Shown here piece after piece: positions 43,810-51,891 of a stretch of 64,000 nucleotides of DNA. How positions within the stretch are numbered: the stretch's first letter is position 1; each line of letters opens with the position of its first letter. The position numbers and the translations under genes were made by a program. Under the pieces are notes generated by a model, which saw nothing but the letters and a program-made list of their open reading frames with translations, ran no database searches and had not been told where the DNA came from. Source of the DNA: Nitrospirales bacterium (GTDB taxonomy: Bacteria; Nitrospirota; Nitrospiria; Nitrospirales; UBA8639); NCBI GenBank assembly GCA_022828225.1, contig JAJEJG010000006.1, forward strand, positions 151,794-215,793, given 5' to 3'.

Positions 43810-44576
43810 TGCCGTTCCAAACCATCCTCGCAAAAGAATTGCGATGTTTTTTCGTGTCACCCATTTTGTACGTCGTCGGGGCGGTCTTTCTTTTTATTTC
43901 CGGGTTGATCGCTCACCTGATGACGGTGAACGCCGGTCAGCAAGCCGTTCGATTTTTGCAGGTTCAAAACACCTATGCCCAACTGAACCTGAATGAGTTG
44001 GTGTTCCGTTCACTGTTTTACAGTTTGGATTTCGTCCTCATGTTCCTCCTCCCGATTCTGACGATGCGCTTGTTCGCGGAAGAGCGGAAACTCCACACGT
44101 TTGAACTCCTGCTCACTTCGCCGATCGGGATCAACGAACTGATTTCAGCCAAATACATGAGTGTGCTCGTCATCTATCTGGGATTGCTCTCCCTGACGAG
44201 CCTGACCCCCTTCATCCTGTCCTTGTACACCAGCTTTCATTGGCATCCAATCCTGACCGGGTACGTGGCGCTGGCATTCCAGGGCGGCTTGTTCCTGGCC
44301 TGCGGCCTCCTGGCGTCCGCCACGACCGAAAACCAGGTGGTCGCGGCGTTTTTGAGTTTCGGGATGATCCTGCTGATCTGGCTACTCGGCGGGCTGGGTT
44401 CATTATTGGGCGACACGACAATCGGAACCGTCTTGTCCTACGTATCGTTCAGCGAACACTATGACCGGCTCGTTCGCGGCCTTCTGGAAGCGAAAGACAT
44501 TGTGTACTACCTGTCCGGCATCGTGCTGATGTTATTCATCGCGCATCGCGTCGTCGATTCACACCGATGGTCATAA
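43806..44576 (+). CDS. ABC-2 type permease (GldF-like)
   Basis: A 256-aa inner-membrane protein with six predicted hydrophobic segments, starting with KELRCFFVSPILYVVGAVFL, the usual entry of the ABC-2 permease. FAEERKLHTFELLLTSPIG is the conserved cytoplasmic loop of this group. It overlaps the ATPase by 4 bp and the next gene by 10 bp, so the three are translationally linked. Confidence 0.85.
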   Translation: MMPFQTILAKELRCFFVSPILYVVGAVFLFISGLIAHLMTVNAGQQAVRFLQVQNTYAQLNLNELVFRSLFYSLDFVLMFLLPILTMRLFAEERKLHTFELLLTSPIGINELISAKYMSVLVIYLGLLSLTSLTPFILSLYTSFHWHPILTGYVALAFQGGLFLACGLLASATTENQVVAAFLSFGMILLIWLLGGLGSLLGDTTIGTVLSYVSFSEHYDRLVRGLLEAKDIVYYLSGIVLMLFIAHRVVDSHRWS

Positions 44577-46084
44577 AACACCTCTTACCCATCCTCGGCA
44601 TTCTGGGAGTCGGCACGGGAGTCGGCGGACTGCTCCTTTCCCGAACCGCAGCCCAAAGCACGGTCTTCCTGTTGGAAGGGATCGCGTTAACGTGTCTCGT
44701 GATCTATTTTGCGGGGAATTGGACGCGCCTCAAAACTTTTTCCGGCTCACGGTCGACGCGACTCGGATTCAACGGCATTCTGGCCATTCTGCTCATGGCC
44801 GGCATCCTGACCATCATCAATTTTTTGGTGATCCGGCACGGCGGCAGGTGGGACTTGTCCGAAACGCAGAACTTTTCATTGGCCCCGCAAACCCTGCAAG
44901 TGCTTGGGCAACTCGAACAAGACGTTCGAGTCCTGGTGTTTGCTCATGAACGAAGTCCCGGATTTCGGACGTATCGTGACCTGCTGGAAAGTTACGCCTA
45001 TTCGAGCCCGCGAATTTCCGTCACCTATGTCGATCCGGAGAAAGAACCGGGTTTGGCAAGCAAATATGAGATTTCCAAAATCGACACGGCCGTCTTTGAA
45101 AGTGGCGAACAGACCGTCCACGTCCCCAAAGCCAGCGAATCGAATCTGACAAACGCCTTGATCCGGGTGACGACCGCAGACGCCAAGCGCCTCGTGTTCC
45201 TGGAAGGACACGGCGAGCGCCTGATCACGGACCGGGAACGTGGCGGGCTGTCATTGGCCAAGCAAAACCTCGAAGCACAAGGCTACCGGGTCGCCCGCGG
45301 CTCGATCAGGAAAGACGCGGCATTGCTCGACGATGCCGAGGTCCTCATTATTCCCGGTCCTCGCGAATCCGTTGAACCGGAAGAATTGACGCGCATCACG
45401 GACTTCACGGCCAAGGGAGGACGAGTCCTCTTGCTCCTCGACCCTCAGGTGACGAGCGGCTTCGAAGCATGGATTTCGGAATGGGGGCTGACACTCGGTC
45501 CGGGGATCGTCGTCGATCCCGAGGATCGCGTGGCCCAGGGCAGTCCGACGGCCTTACTCGTCCGTCGATTCACCACCCATCACATCACCAAAGGCTTTAA
45601 CTCTCCAATTCTGCTGCCCGTGCTGCAACCGGTCTCGTTTACTGAAACCCCGGGCACCAATCTGGAGTTCACGTCTCTGTTGCAATCGTCGGAAGAGAGT
45701 TGGGCCGAAACGAATTTTGAGGAGACTACTCCGGAATTCGACAAAGGTGCCGACAGGAAGGGTCCCTTCACGCTCGGCGCCGCATTGAGCCGGAAACGCA
45801 CCGGCTCGGGCCCGACGCCCGCGATGGTGGTCATCGGCAATTCGGCCTTTGCCGGCAACACCTATTTGCAGTTTCCGGGGAACACCGATTTCCTGTCCAA
45901 TGCCATTGCCTGGTTGGCTGATGAAGACACGCTGATTTCAGTCAGCCCCAAAGAATCCGTATTCCCGCCGTTTATTCCGAATCCCACACAGGAACACATG
46001 TTGTTCGCCGTACAGGTCTTTTCAGTGCCGTTCCTGATGCTCTTGTCGGGCCTGATGGTGTGGCGGCGGCGCAGCCGCCTCTGA
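44567..46084 (+). CDS. GldG-like auxiliary membrane protein of ABC complex
   Basis: A 505-aa protein with two N-terminal membrane segments, a third near 60-80, a large extracytoplasmic GldG/ABC_transp_aux domain and a C-terminal anchor (LFAVQVFSVPFLMLLSGLMVWRRRSRL). WDLSETQNFSLAPQTLQVL, VTYVDPEKEPGLASKY, RLVFLEGHGER and GGRVLLLLDP are family marks. In gliding Bacteroidetes GldF/GldG work with GldA, but here a general envelope or export role is more likely. Confidence 0.85.
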   Translation: MVIKHLLPILGILGVGTGVGGLLLSRTAAQSTVFLLEGIALTCLVIYFAGNWTRLKTFSGSRSTRLGFNGILAILLMAGILTIINFLVIRHGGRWDLSETQNFSLAPQTLQVLGQLEQDVRVLVFAHERSPGFRTYRDLLESYAYSSPRISVTYVDPEKEPGLASKYEISKIDTAVFESGEQTVHVPKASESNLTNALIRVTTADAKRLVFLEGHGERLITDRERGGLSLAKQNLEAQGYRVARGSIRKDAALLDDAEVLIIPGPRESVEPEELTRITDFTAKGGRVLLLLDPQVTSGFEAWISEWGLTLGPGIVVDPEDRVAQGSPTALLVRRFTTHHITKGFNSPILLPVLQPVSFTETPGTNLEFTSLLQSSEESWAETNFEETTPEFDKGADRKGPFTLGAALSRKRTGSGPTPAMVVIGNSAFAGNTYLQFPGNTDFLSNAIAWLADEDTLISVSPKESVFPPFIPNPTQEHMLFAVQVFSVPFLMLLSGLMVWRRRSRL

Positions 46085-46090
46085 TCATTT

Positions 46091-47461
46091 ATGACGCCGT
46101 TCCGAACCACGCTTCTCCTGGCGGTCATCTTTGCGGTGCTGGGCGTCTACGTCTACACCATCGAAGTTCCCACCATGGAACAGGACGCGCGCCAGGAAAC
46201 CGAGGCGCAGCGGCTCCTGCCTTTCGACTACCGCGACGTGACGCGTCTGGCGTATACCACGCGCACACAACGGATCCTGATGAACCGTGACGAACGCAAC
46301 CGTTGGCGGATCGTCGAACCCGTGGACGCCCGAGGTGACGCGCGCGAGATTGAAAGCGTGCTGCGCGCCCTGGAAATCGGCAAGATCTCCCGCATCATTC
46401 AAAAGAAAGGGCAGGAGCAAGACGCGACCGCCGAACAATACGGATTGCAAACTCCCTACGTCACCATCGACCTGACCACGCCGGAATACACCGAATCGTT
46501 GGCCCTGGGTAATACGGGTCCCTTATCCTCCACCCTGTATGCGCAGCGGGGATCGGATCAGAACATTCTGCTGACCACGCTCATGGTCGGGGATTTTCGG
46601 GCAAAAACCCTGAACAGCTTTCGCCTGAAAGACATCCTCTTCTTCGACAGAACGCATGCCGAACGCATCCAACTTCAAACTGCCGGACAAACCATCACCC
46701 TCCAGCGTGGAGCCGGATTCCATGGCCCGGTTTCCGAGTGGAATTTCACGTCTCCGGTGAACGCCCCTGCCGATAAAACCGCGGTCGGCATTCTATTGAT
46801 GACGCTCGAAGATCTGACGGCAACGGGCTTTATCGATTCACAAACCGAGAAAGAAGCCCTTCTCAAAAAACTCGACACCCCGTCCTTGACGGCGACCGTT
46901 CATACCAAACAACGTGGCCATCACGTGGCCTTCTTCAAACCGGTCGCTCCCGGTGAAGAAGCCTACGTCGTCACGACCTCGAACGATCCCATCTATCGGA
47001 TACCGGCCCGGGTGCTCCAGGACCTGCCGCGCGAAACGTTTCACTTGCAGGACAAACGCTTATTCGGCATGGAAATGGGAGAAGTCGCGCTCTTGACCGT
47101 CGCAACCAATGACTTGCAATACACCCTGATCCAACAGCATGAGGAATGGTATCTCGAAGGAAAGGAAGGAGAATCGATCGACCAGCAGCAAGTCACATTG
47201 TTCGTCAGCCGTGTCGTGGATCTTCCGGCTGAACTGCCCGTCAGTGACACGAACAAGCAGCCGGAGCAGTACGGTCTCAAGCCACCCGCCGTTGAAATCG
47301 CAGCCATCGACCAAAAAGGCCGGCCTCGCGGACACCTGGTATTGGGAACACGTGAGAAAGGCCTGGTCTACGCCACGGGAGCCGGCTTACCCGGCATTTA
47401 TCAGACCCGCTCCCTGATACTCGGGCAGATACCCACTCCGGAGACATTGCTGGGCCGATAA
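46091..47461 (+). CDS. DUF4340 protein, last gene of ABC/GldG operon
   Basis: A 456-aa protein with one N-terminal membrane anchor (RTTLLLAVIFAVLGVYVYTIE) and two or more beta-rich DUF4340 repeats in the periplasm: RWRIVEPVDARGDAREIESVL, EQYGLQTPYVTIDL and later YGLKPPAVEIAAIDQKGRP. This family almost always accompanies GldG-like genes. It starts 6 bp after the previous stop. The probable role is a membrane-tethered partner of the GldG-like protein. Confidence 0.85.
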   Translation: MTPFRTTLLLAVIFAVLGVYVYTIEVPTMEQDARQETEAQRLLPFDYRDVTRLAYTTRTQRILMNRDERNRWRIVEPVDARGDAREIESVLRALEIGKISRIIQKKGQEQDATAEQYGLQTPYVTIDLTTPEYTESLALGNTGPLSSTLYAQRGSDQNILLTTLMVGDFRAKTLNSFRLKDILFFDRTHAERIQLQTAGQTITLQRGAGFHGPVSEWNFTSPVNAPADKTAVGILLMTLEDLTATGFIDSQTEKEALLKKLDTPSLTATVHTKQRGHHVAFFKPVAPGEEAYVVTTSNDPIYRIPARVLQDLPRETFHLQDKRLFGMEMGEVALLTVATNDLQYTLIQQHEEWYLEGKEGESIDQQQVTLFVSRVVDLPAELPVSDTNKQPEQYGLKPPAVEIAAIDQKGRPRGHLVLGTREKGLVYATGAGLPGIYQTRSLILGQIPTPETLLGR

Positions 47462-47462
47462 T

Positions 47463-47500
47463 GTCCAGGAACCTCTGATTTATCCAGGAACCTCTACGAA
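47463..47500. repeat. Family C fragment with 13-bp direct repeat
   Basis: TCCAGGAACCTCT occurs twice, separated by GATTTA. GGAACCTCTGATTTATC closely matches the end of the repeat at 25.7 kb (GGAACCCTTGATTTATC). It looks like an excision scar or truncated copy. Confidence 0.4.
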
Positions 47501-47814
47501 GGATTCGGGGCCATGAAGACAAGCACGCGCAGTCTGGCGCCGGAATGATTCGTGACGGCGTGTTCTTCACCCGCGGGGGCTAGCGTCCCCTGCCCGGGAC
47601 CCAGGACCTGTTCTTCGTTGCCGACGCGAAAGGTGCCCTGCCCCTCCAGCACCATGTAGATTTTGTCTTCGTTGGCATGAACGTGTCCCTTCTGCACCTG
47701 ATCCGGTTCAAAGCAGTAGACGTCGCAAAAGAATCGCGGCGTTTCAAACACGTTGTGTTTTTTCATCTTTTCACTGGAAAATCCATGAAAATCCGCCAGA
47801 TTGATGACTTGCAT
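47494..47814 (-). CDS. Cupin-domain protein
   Basis: A 106-aa single-domain cupin. Motif 1 is KGHVHANEDKIYMVLEGQG (two His and Glu metal ligands) and motif 2 is LAPAGEEHAVTNHS (His). It probably binds one divalent metal; the function (isomerase, sensor or oxygenase) is open. ATG at 47814 was chosen because the protein then starts MQVINLADF; AAGGGAGG and GGAAGG lie upstream. Convergent with the DUF4340 gene. Confidence 0.75.
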   Translation of the reverse strand: MQVINLADFHGFSSEKMKKHNVFETPRFFCDVYCFEPDQVQKGHVHANEDKIYMVLEGQGTFRVGNEEQVLGPGQGTLAPAGEEHAVTNHSGARLRVLVFMAPNPS

Positions 47815-48023
47815 CCTTCCGAACCTCCCTTGCCCAAACACTTGTCCAAACACGCATCCGTAGTAAAATCGTCAGCCCGGCTATTGTATCAAACGCACGT
47901 GACGTTCCCAAGCACATCAGGGACGGGCTGGATCGAAGATGCATGGGTTTTGCTCCATCTCGGTCACTCATGATACCGTGGTTATTGCGGCACAGGTTTT
48001 TGCATCCGGCCAAGGAGCGATCA

Positions 48024-48659
48024 ATGAACAGTATGCAACGAAGAAGAACCGTTCCGTTATTCGGAATCGTGTTCCTCTATCTGTCAGTCGTAGTCGTCCA
48101 GGCTGCGGATCGCTTGCCGGGAGAGTACGAGGTCATAAAGGGCGAACCTTCTCTTCATACACCGGGAAAAGTCCTTCTCCTGGAATTTGCGGATTTTTAT
48201 TGCCCGCATTGCCACCTGTTCGAAAGGGTCGTCACGTCAAAGTTGACAAAAGAATTCGGCGAACGACTGGAAGTCCGGTTGATCGGGTTTCCCGTCATTC
48301 GAGGGAAACTGCCCACGGCTTTTGAAATGCATGAGCAAGCCAGGGCTATGGGGAAAGGTGCCGAAATGAAGTCGGTCCTATTCCGTACGATCCATAAAGA
48401 GCAGATTCACGTGTTGGATCGTGGCCTCCGTTCGCTACTGCTTCGTGAAGTCGGGTTGGATTCCAAAGCCTTCGAGGAAGGGCTGGCCAGTGGCGAACCG
48501 TACAAAGCCCTGGAACAAGGCATCGCCTGGGGGCTACGGGTTCAGGTCAAACATACCCCCACCGTTGTTCTGGACGGGAACCTGCGCGTCTCGAATCTGG
48601 ACATCGACAATCTGCGCACCGTGATCAACGGCATTCTCGAGAAAGACAAACAATCATAA
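48024..48659 (+). CDS. DsbA-like periplasmic thiol:disulfide oxidoreductase
   Basis: A 211-aa exported thioredoxin-fold protein. AAGGAG lies 6 nt before the ATG at 48024. The signal peptide (PLFGIVFLYLSVVVVQA) precedes the DsbA core. The active site is CPHC (Cys60/Cys63), the same dipeptide as E. coli DsbA, and the cis-proline loop is VKHTPTVVLDG. It probably introduces disulfides in envelope proteins such as the Cys-containing receptor loops here. dsbB is not in the window. Confidence 0.85.
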   Translation: MNSMQRRRTVPLFGIVFLYLSVVVVQAADRLPGEYEVIKGEPSLHTPGKVLLLEFADFYCPHCHLFERVVTSKLTKEFGERLEVRLIGFPVIRGKLPTAFEMHEQARAMGKGAEMKSVLFRTIHKEQIHVLDRGLRSLLLREVGLDSKAFEEGLASGEPYKALEQGIAWGLRVQVKHTPTVVLDGNLRVSNLDIDNLRTVINGILEKDKQS

Positions 48660-48726
48660 GGTCATTGGCTCGTCACAGCTATCGAAACCATGATTTGACT
48701 GGCACGCATATCGGAGGAACATTTCC

Positions 48727-48939
48727 ATGAGCAAAAAAAAGTTACCGAAAATCGCCGTCCCCGAATTGGAAGCCATGCTCAAAGACATGGAAGAATTACT
48801 CACGGACGAATATGGGAATCCCCTCCCGCCTGATCATCCACAGGTAAAAAAACTTCAGTTGCTCGCCGCGCAACTGGGAACCGATTCACCATCCCTACCT
48901 GAAAACGAAGGCGGTGATTCATTGTCGGGTCATGCGTAA
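48727..48939 (+). CDS. Small hypothetical protein downstream of DsbA-like gene
   Basis: Not recognised. CGGAGGAA stands before the ATG. The 70-aa acidic product (MSKKKLPKIAVPELEAMLKD..., EELLTDEYGNPLPPDHPQV) has one amphipathic helix and a disordered end. It is 67 bp after the DsbA-like stop and may share its transcript. Confidence 0.55.
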   Translation: MSKKKLPKIAVPELEAMLKDMEELLTDEYGNPLPPDHPQVKKLQLLAAQLGTDSPSLPENEGGDSLSGHA

Positions 48940-49087
48940 GAACAGGAGATGTCCGGTTACGCGACGTTAGCCGATCTGCCGGGCCGTTAAAGGTAGACTT
49001 CTTCCGAAATTTCGCCTAGAGTGCACATTGTTGATGACAGACTGAACGCTAAAAACTTAAAGTCATACATCAGGAAAACGTAGTTTC

Positions 49088-49178
49088 GGAGAGGTGGCCG
49101 AGCGGCCGAAGGCAACGGTTTGCTAAACCGTCGTAGGCTAACCCCCTACCGCGGGTTCAAATCCCGCCCTCTCCGCCA
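49088..49178 (+). tRNA. tRNA-Ser (GCU anticodon)
   Basis: GGAGAGG/CCTCTCC acceptor stem, discriminator G and encoded CCA. Anticodon stem ACGGT/ACCGT encloses TTGCTAA, giving GCT. A long variable arm (CGTAGGCTAACCCCCTACCG) and T-loop GGTTCAAATCC confirm a class II serine tRNA. Confidence 0.95.
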
Positions 49179-49282
49179 TATACATAATTGTTCATCAGAA
49201 AATTCATAGAATAATTTTGGCAATTGTCTGCCATAACATAGGCGGGATGTGAACGGGGGAAGAGAACCGGACGCCGGGAGAA

Positions 49283-49507
49283 TCAGGAGGCAAACACGCG
49301 CCAGAGAATGGCGAAGGTAGCGGCCATGGTGATACCCACCATCCATTGCAGCATAGAGAACTGGGCTTCTAACCGAGAGAGCCGATTATCAATGCTGATG
49401 AGCCGGTTTTCGAACCCGGCAATCTCTTCGGCCGCCTCACGCGCCTTGTCATCTGGCGCACCCGCTGCCTTAAGTGCTTCATACGTTTTGGAGAGCATCA
49501 TCGCCAT
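49283..49507 (-). CDS. Small coiled-coil membrane protein
   Basis: A ~74-aa product with a helical, charged N-terminal part (LSKTYEALKAAGAPDDKARE), a coiled coil (ENRLISIDNRLSRLEAQF) and one C-terminal membrane segment (MLQWMVGITMAATFAILWRVF). This layout matches the DUF1640/CCDC90-like small proteins common in bacteria and phages. Start at 49507 is a choice among several ATGs with weak ribosome-binding sites. It lies just downstream of tRNA-Ser, on the opposite strand. Confidence 0.55.
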   Translation of the reverse strand: MAMMLSKTYEALKAAGAPDDKAREAAEEIAGFENRLISIDNRLSRLEAQFSMLQWMVGITMAATFAILWRVFAS

Positions 49508-49625
49508 ATGAACAGGATACTCACCGTGAGCCACCAAATGCAAGACCAACGCGATTGCAGATAGTGACTCAGTTTGAATCCACTAATACCACAATTTCTT
49601 CTCCATTCCGCGCAGGAACACGTTC

Positions 49626-50687
49626 GTGCGTGAACAGCGTTGGGAATCCCGGCAATCTCTGAGTTTCCCGCAGGTTCTCGACCTGCTCGATCGACTTCAG
49701 GCCAGGGGATTGCATCCCGTCGATCCTGAAAAAGAAGGCATCTGCTACATCGAAGAATGGCCCGTCCCTTCACCCGAAACCATCCACCGGCTTGATCAAT
49801 GGCCCTTGGAAGACGTGACGATGGTTCACGTGCTCGACGCGTGGAAGGATGATTTTTTCCTCCTGGCCGGACGCTATCATACGACTTTTCAACGCTATCA
49901 ATCCGTCAGCGCATATTGCTCCATCAGCCATCCCTGGCATCTTTCCGGCCATTTGGCCACCTTGCAGCCTCTTTCCATGTTCTGGGTCGGATTTCGCCAT
50001 ACGCATTCTTTTATCAGAATTCGATTCCAGACATCGAGAGTCATTGCTCAGGGTGAATCCTGCGATCCCCACCAACGGCCGATCTGGCTGGAAGAACGTC
50101 AGGCGGCATTCCATGAAGCGATAGAACGTCTCGATTTGCCGATAGACGTCTCGATTCAAAAGGACAGGGTCGCACTTCGCAACACGCACGCAGACGTCCC
50201 ATTTTTCTGTTCCTGGCCGGACGCGTTCGGACCGTGTCAATTCGAATTCAATTCCTCGGATCCTTTCGCTTTTCTCGTACCGGCCAGCGGATTGGCTTCG
50301 ACGCATCGACTGCCTACCGCCGCGGTTCGGATCTATTTGACGGGGTTTTCGCGAGACGCCCTGAATGAGTTCAAAACCATCGAACCCGACGTGCGCACGA
50401 TCTACCGTTGCTCTGCGCATATTTGCCTGACGGACCTTCCCGCTCTTTTGGATATTGTGGGAACCGGAAGCCGGCTGTACACCACGGTGTCGGAATTTCG
50501 AACGCAGGCCCTGCTCCCCGATTCTTTGGACGCCGCGGCCATCGTCGGAATCATGGGAACGGGAAACCGCTATCAATTGGAAGTTCGCCTGAACATGATG
50601 CCCTTGCCCATGGACCGGATGTCTGCCTGGCTCGAGGAGTTGCTCTCTCATTCCATGGCCTACGCCCCTCTCTCCCCTTTTCCGTAA
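49626..50687 (+). CDS. Hypothetical protein
   Basis: Not recognised. The start is GTG at 49626 with AGGAAC 8 nt upstream. The 353-aa product is soluble, without signal peptide or membrane segments, and rich in aromatic residues and Ser/His (LLAGRYHTTFQRYQSVSAYC, FWVGFRHTHSFIRIRF, LVPASGLASTHRLPT). No catalytic motif stands out. It ends 29 bp from the convergent lpxK stop. Confidence 0.55.
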   Translation: MREQRWESRQSLSFPQVLDLLDRLQARGLHPVDPEKEGICYIEEWPVPSPETIHRLDQWPLEDVTMVHVLDAWKDDFFLLAGRYHTTFQRYQSVSAYCSISHPWHLSGHLATLQPLSMFWVGFRHTHSFIRIRFQTSRVIAQGESCDPHQRPIWLEERQAAFHEAIERLDLPIDVSIQKDRVALRNTHADVPFFCSWPDAFGPCQFEFNSSDPFAFLVPASGLASTHRLPTAAVRIYLTGFSRDALNEFKTIEPDVRTIYRCSAHICLTDLPALLDIVGTGSRLYTTVSEFRTQALLPDSLDAAAIVGIMGTGNRYQLEVRLNMMPLPMDRMSAWLEELLSHSMAYAPLSPFP

Positions 50688-50715
50688 GACGGACGGCAAC
50701 CGGTCTTCCTCCTGC

Positions 50716-51741
50716 TTACAAAGCCGCCAACGCTCGTTCCAATCGACTCCGGCCATCCAATATCTCCAACTCAAGACAAACGGCAAAAAGAGGAATGGAC
50801 ATCGACCAATTCGATCGCACCTTTATCAAATCCTTTTCCGTCGTGAGCACCACGTCCGGCTGGCACCGCTCAACGCGTCGATAGATGTCCGCAACCCTGG
50901 AAGGTCCGTACGCTTCATGATCTCGAAAGACAAGTTCATCCGCCACCTGCACGCCGAACGCGGTCACCATCCGGCGGAACTGTTCGGGATTGCCGATACC
51001 GCTGAAAAGGAGCGCTCGCTTCCCGCGAACGTCGGAAAGCGGCATCGATTCCGAGACACTCCTCAATTTTTGGGGTGCGAATCTCGTGGTGATGGGATCA
51101 ATCGTGGAACCCAGGGCCGTCCGGATCGGATCCAAGACGGCGGCAATCATGGATTCATCTTCGACCCGAGTCAGAACAATATCCGAGGCTCTTCCGGCTT
51201 CGACAAGCGGCTCACGAAGTCTCCCCGCGGGAAGCAGCGCTTGTATGCCGACAGGATCGGAACTGTCTACCAATAGCAGGTTCACGTCACGGTCCAGGCC
51301 CAAATGTTGGAACCCGTCATCCAGAACGAAACAGTCAACGGGCATTTGGCTCAACACCCAACGGCCCAATTCATATCGATCGGCGCCAACGGCCACGACG
51401 ACACCCGGGCATCGCAGTGCCATAAGATAGGGCTCGTCACCAGCCTCCCGAGGTCCGGCAAGGACCGACGTGCCATCGGAGACCAGCAAGAAATCCCGCG
51501 GGTTCTTTCGACGGTATCCCCGGCTGAGAATTCCCGGCTTTTTCCCTTGCTCCAACAGTGTTTCCGCCACCCACATCGTCATGGGCGTTTTGCCCGTTCC
51601 GCCGACCGTGAGGTTCCCGACGCTGACCACCGGACACGGCAACCGCCGTTGCGTCAACCATCCTCGTTCATACAGCCGCGTCCGCATACACGTGGCGAAC
51701 CGATACGGGCCGGTGAGCAGAGATTTCCATCCATTCATCAT
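50716..51741 (-). CDS. lpxK: Tetraacyldisaccharide 4'-kinase
   Basis: Phosphorylates the 4' position of the lipid A disaccharide at the inner membrane. The 341-aa protein has the P-loop VGNLTVGGTGKTPM (residues ~41-54), SRGYRRKN, DDGFQHLGLDRDVNLLLVD and TTEKDLIKV motifs of LpxK. It is the last gene of the envelope operon, separated from waaA by a family A repeat. Confidence 0.93.
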   Translation of the reverse strand: MMNGWKSLLTGPYRFATCMRTRLYERGWLTQRRLPCPVVSVGNLTVGGTGKTPMTMWVAETLLEQGKKPGILSRGYRRKNPRDFLLVSDGTSVLAGPREAGDEPYLMALRCPGVVVAVGADRYELGRWVLSQMPVDCFVLDDGFQHLGLDRDVNLLLVDSSDPVGIQALLPAGRLREPLVEAGRASDIVLTRVEDESMIAAVLDPIRTALGSTIDPITTRFAPQKLRSVSESMPLSDVRGKRALLFSGIGNPEQFRRMVTAFGVQVADELVFRDHEAYGPSRVADIYRRVERCQPDVVLTTEKDLIKVRSNWSMSIPLFAVCLELEILDGRSRLERALAAL

Positions 51742-51754
51742 GGGTTCGCTATCT

Positions 51755-51867
51755 CTCTACCTCCCCTGCCCCTCCTTACAAAGGAGGGGAACAGAAAGAC
51801 ATGCCCATCTTGTCCCTCCCCTTTGTAAGTGGGCGCATTTCCGAAGAGGGAATGCGGGTGGGGTAGA
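51755..51867. repeat. Family A repeat inside the lipid A operon
   Basis: CTCTACCTCCCCTGCCCCTCCTTAC start (51755-51779 in two pieces), first hairpin intact. The second hairpin CCTCCCCTTTGTAAG is interrupted by about 26 bp (TGGGCGCATTTCC...) before GGTGGGGTAGA. It sits between waaA and lpxK. Confidence 0.7.
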
Positions 51868-51891
51868 AAACTTCTGTCGAATAACGCTTCG

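Noticed and set aside
49088..49507. tRNA-Ser as an attachment site of an integrated element
   Set aside because: No integrase, no duplicated tRNA 3' end and no phage genes nearby; only a small coiled-coil gene follows.
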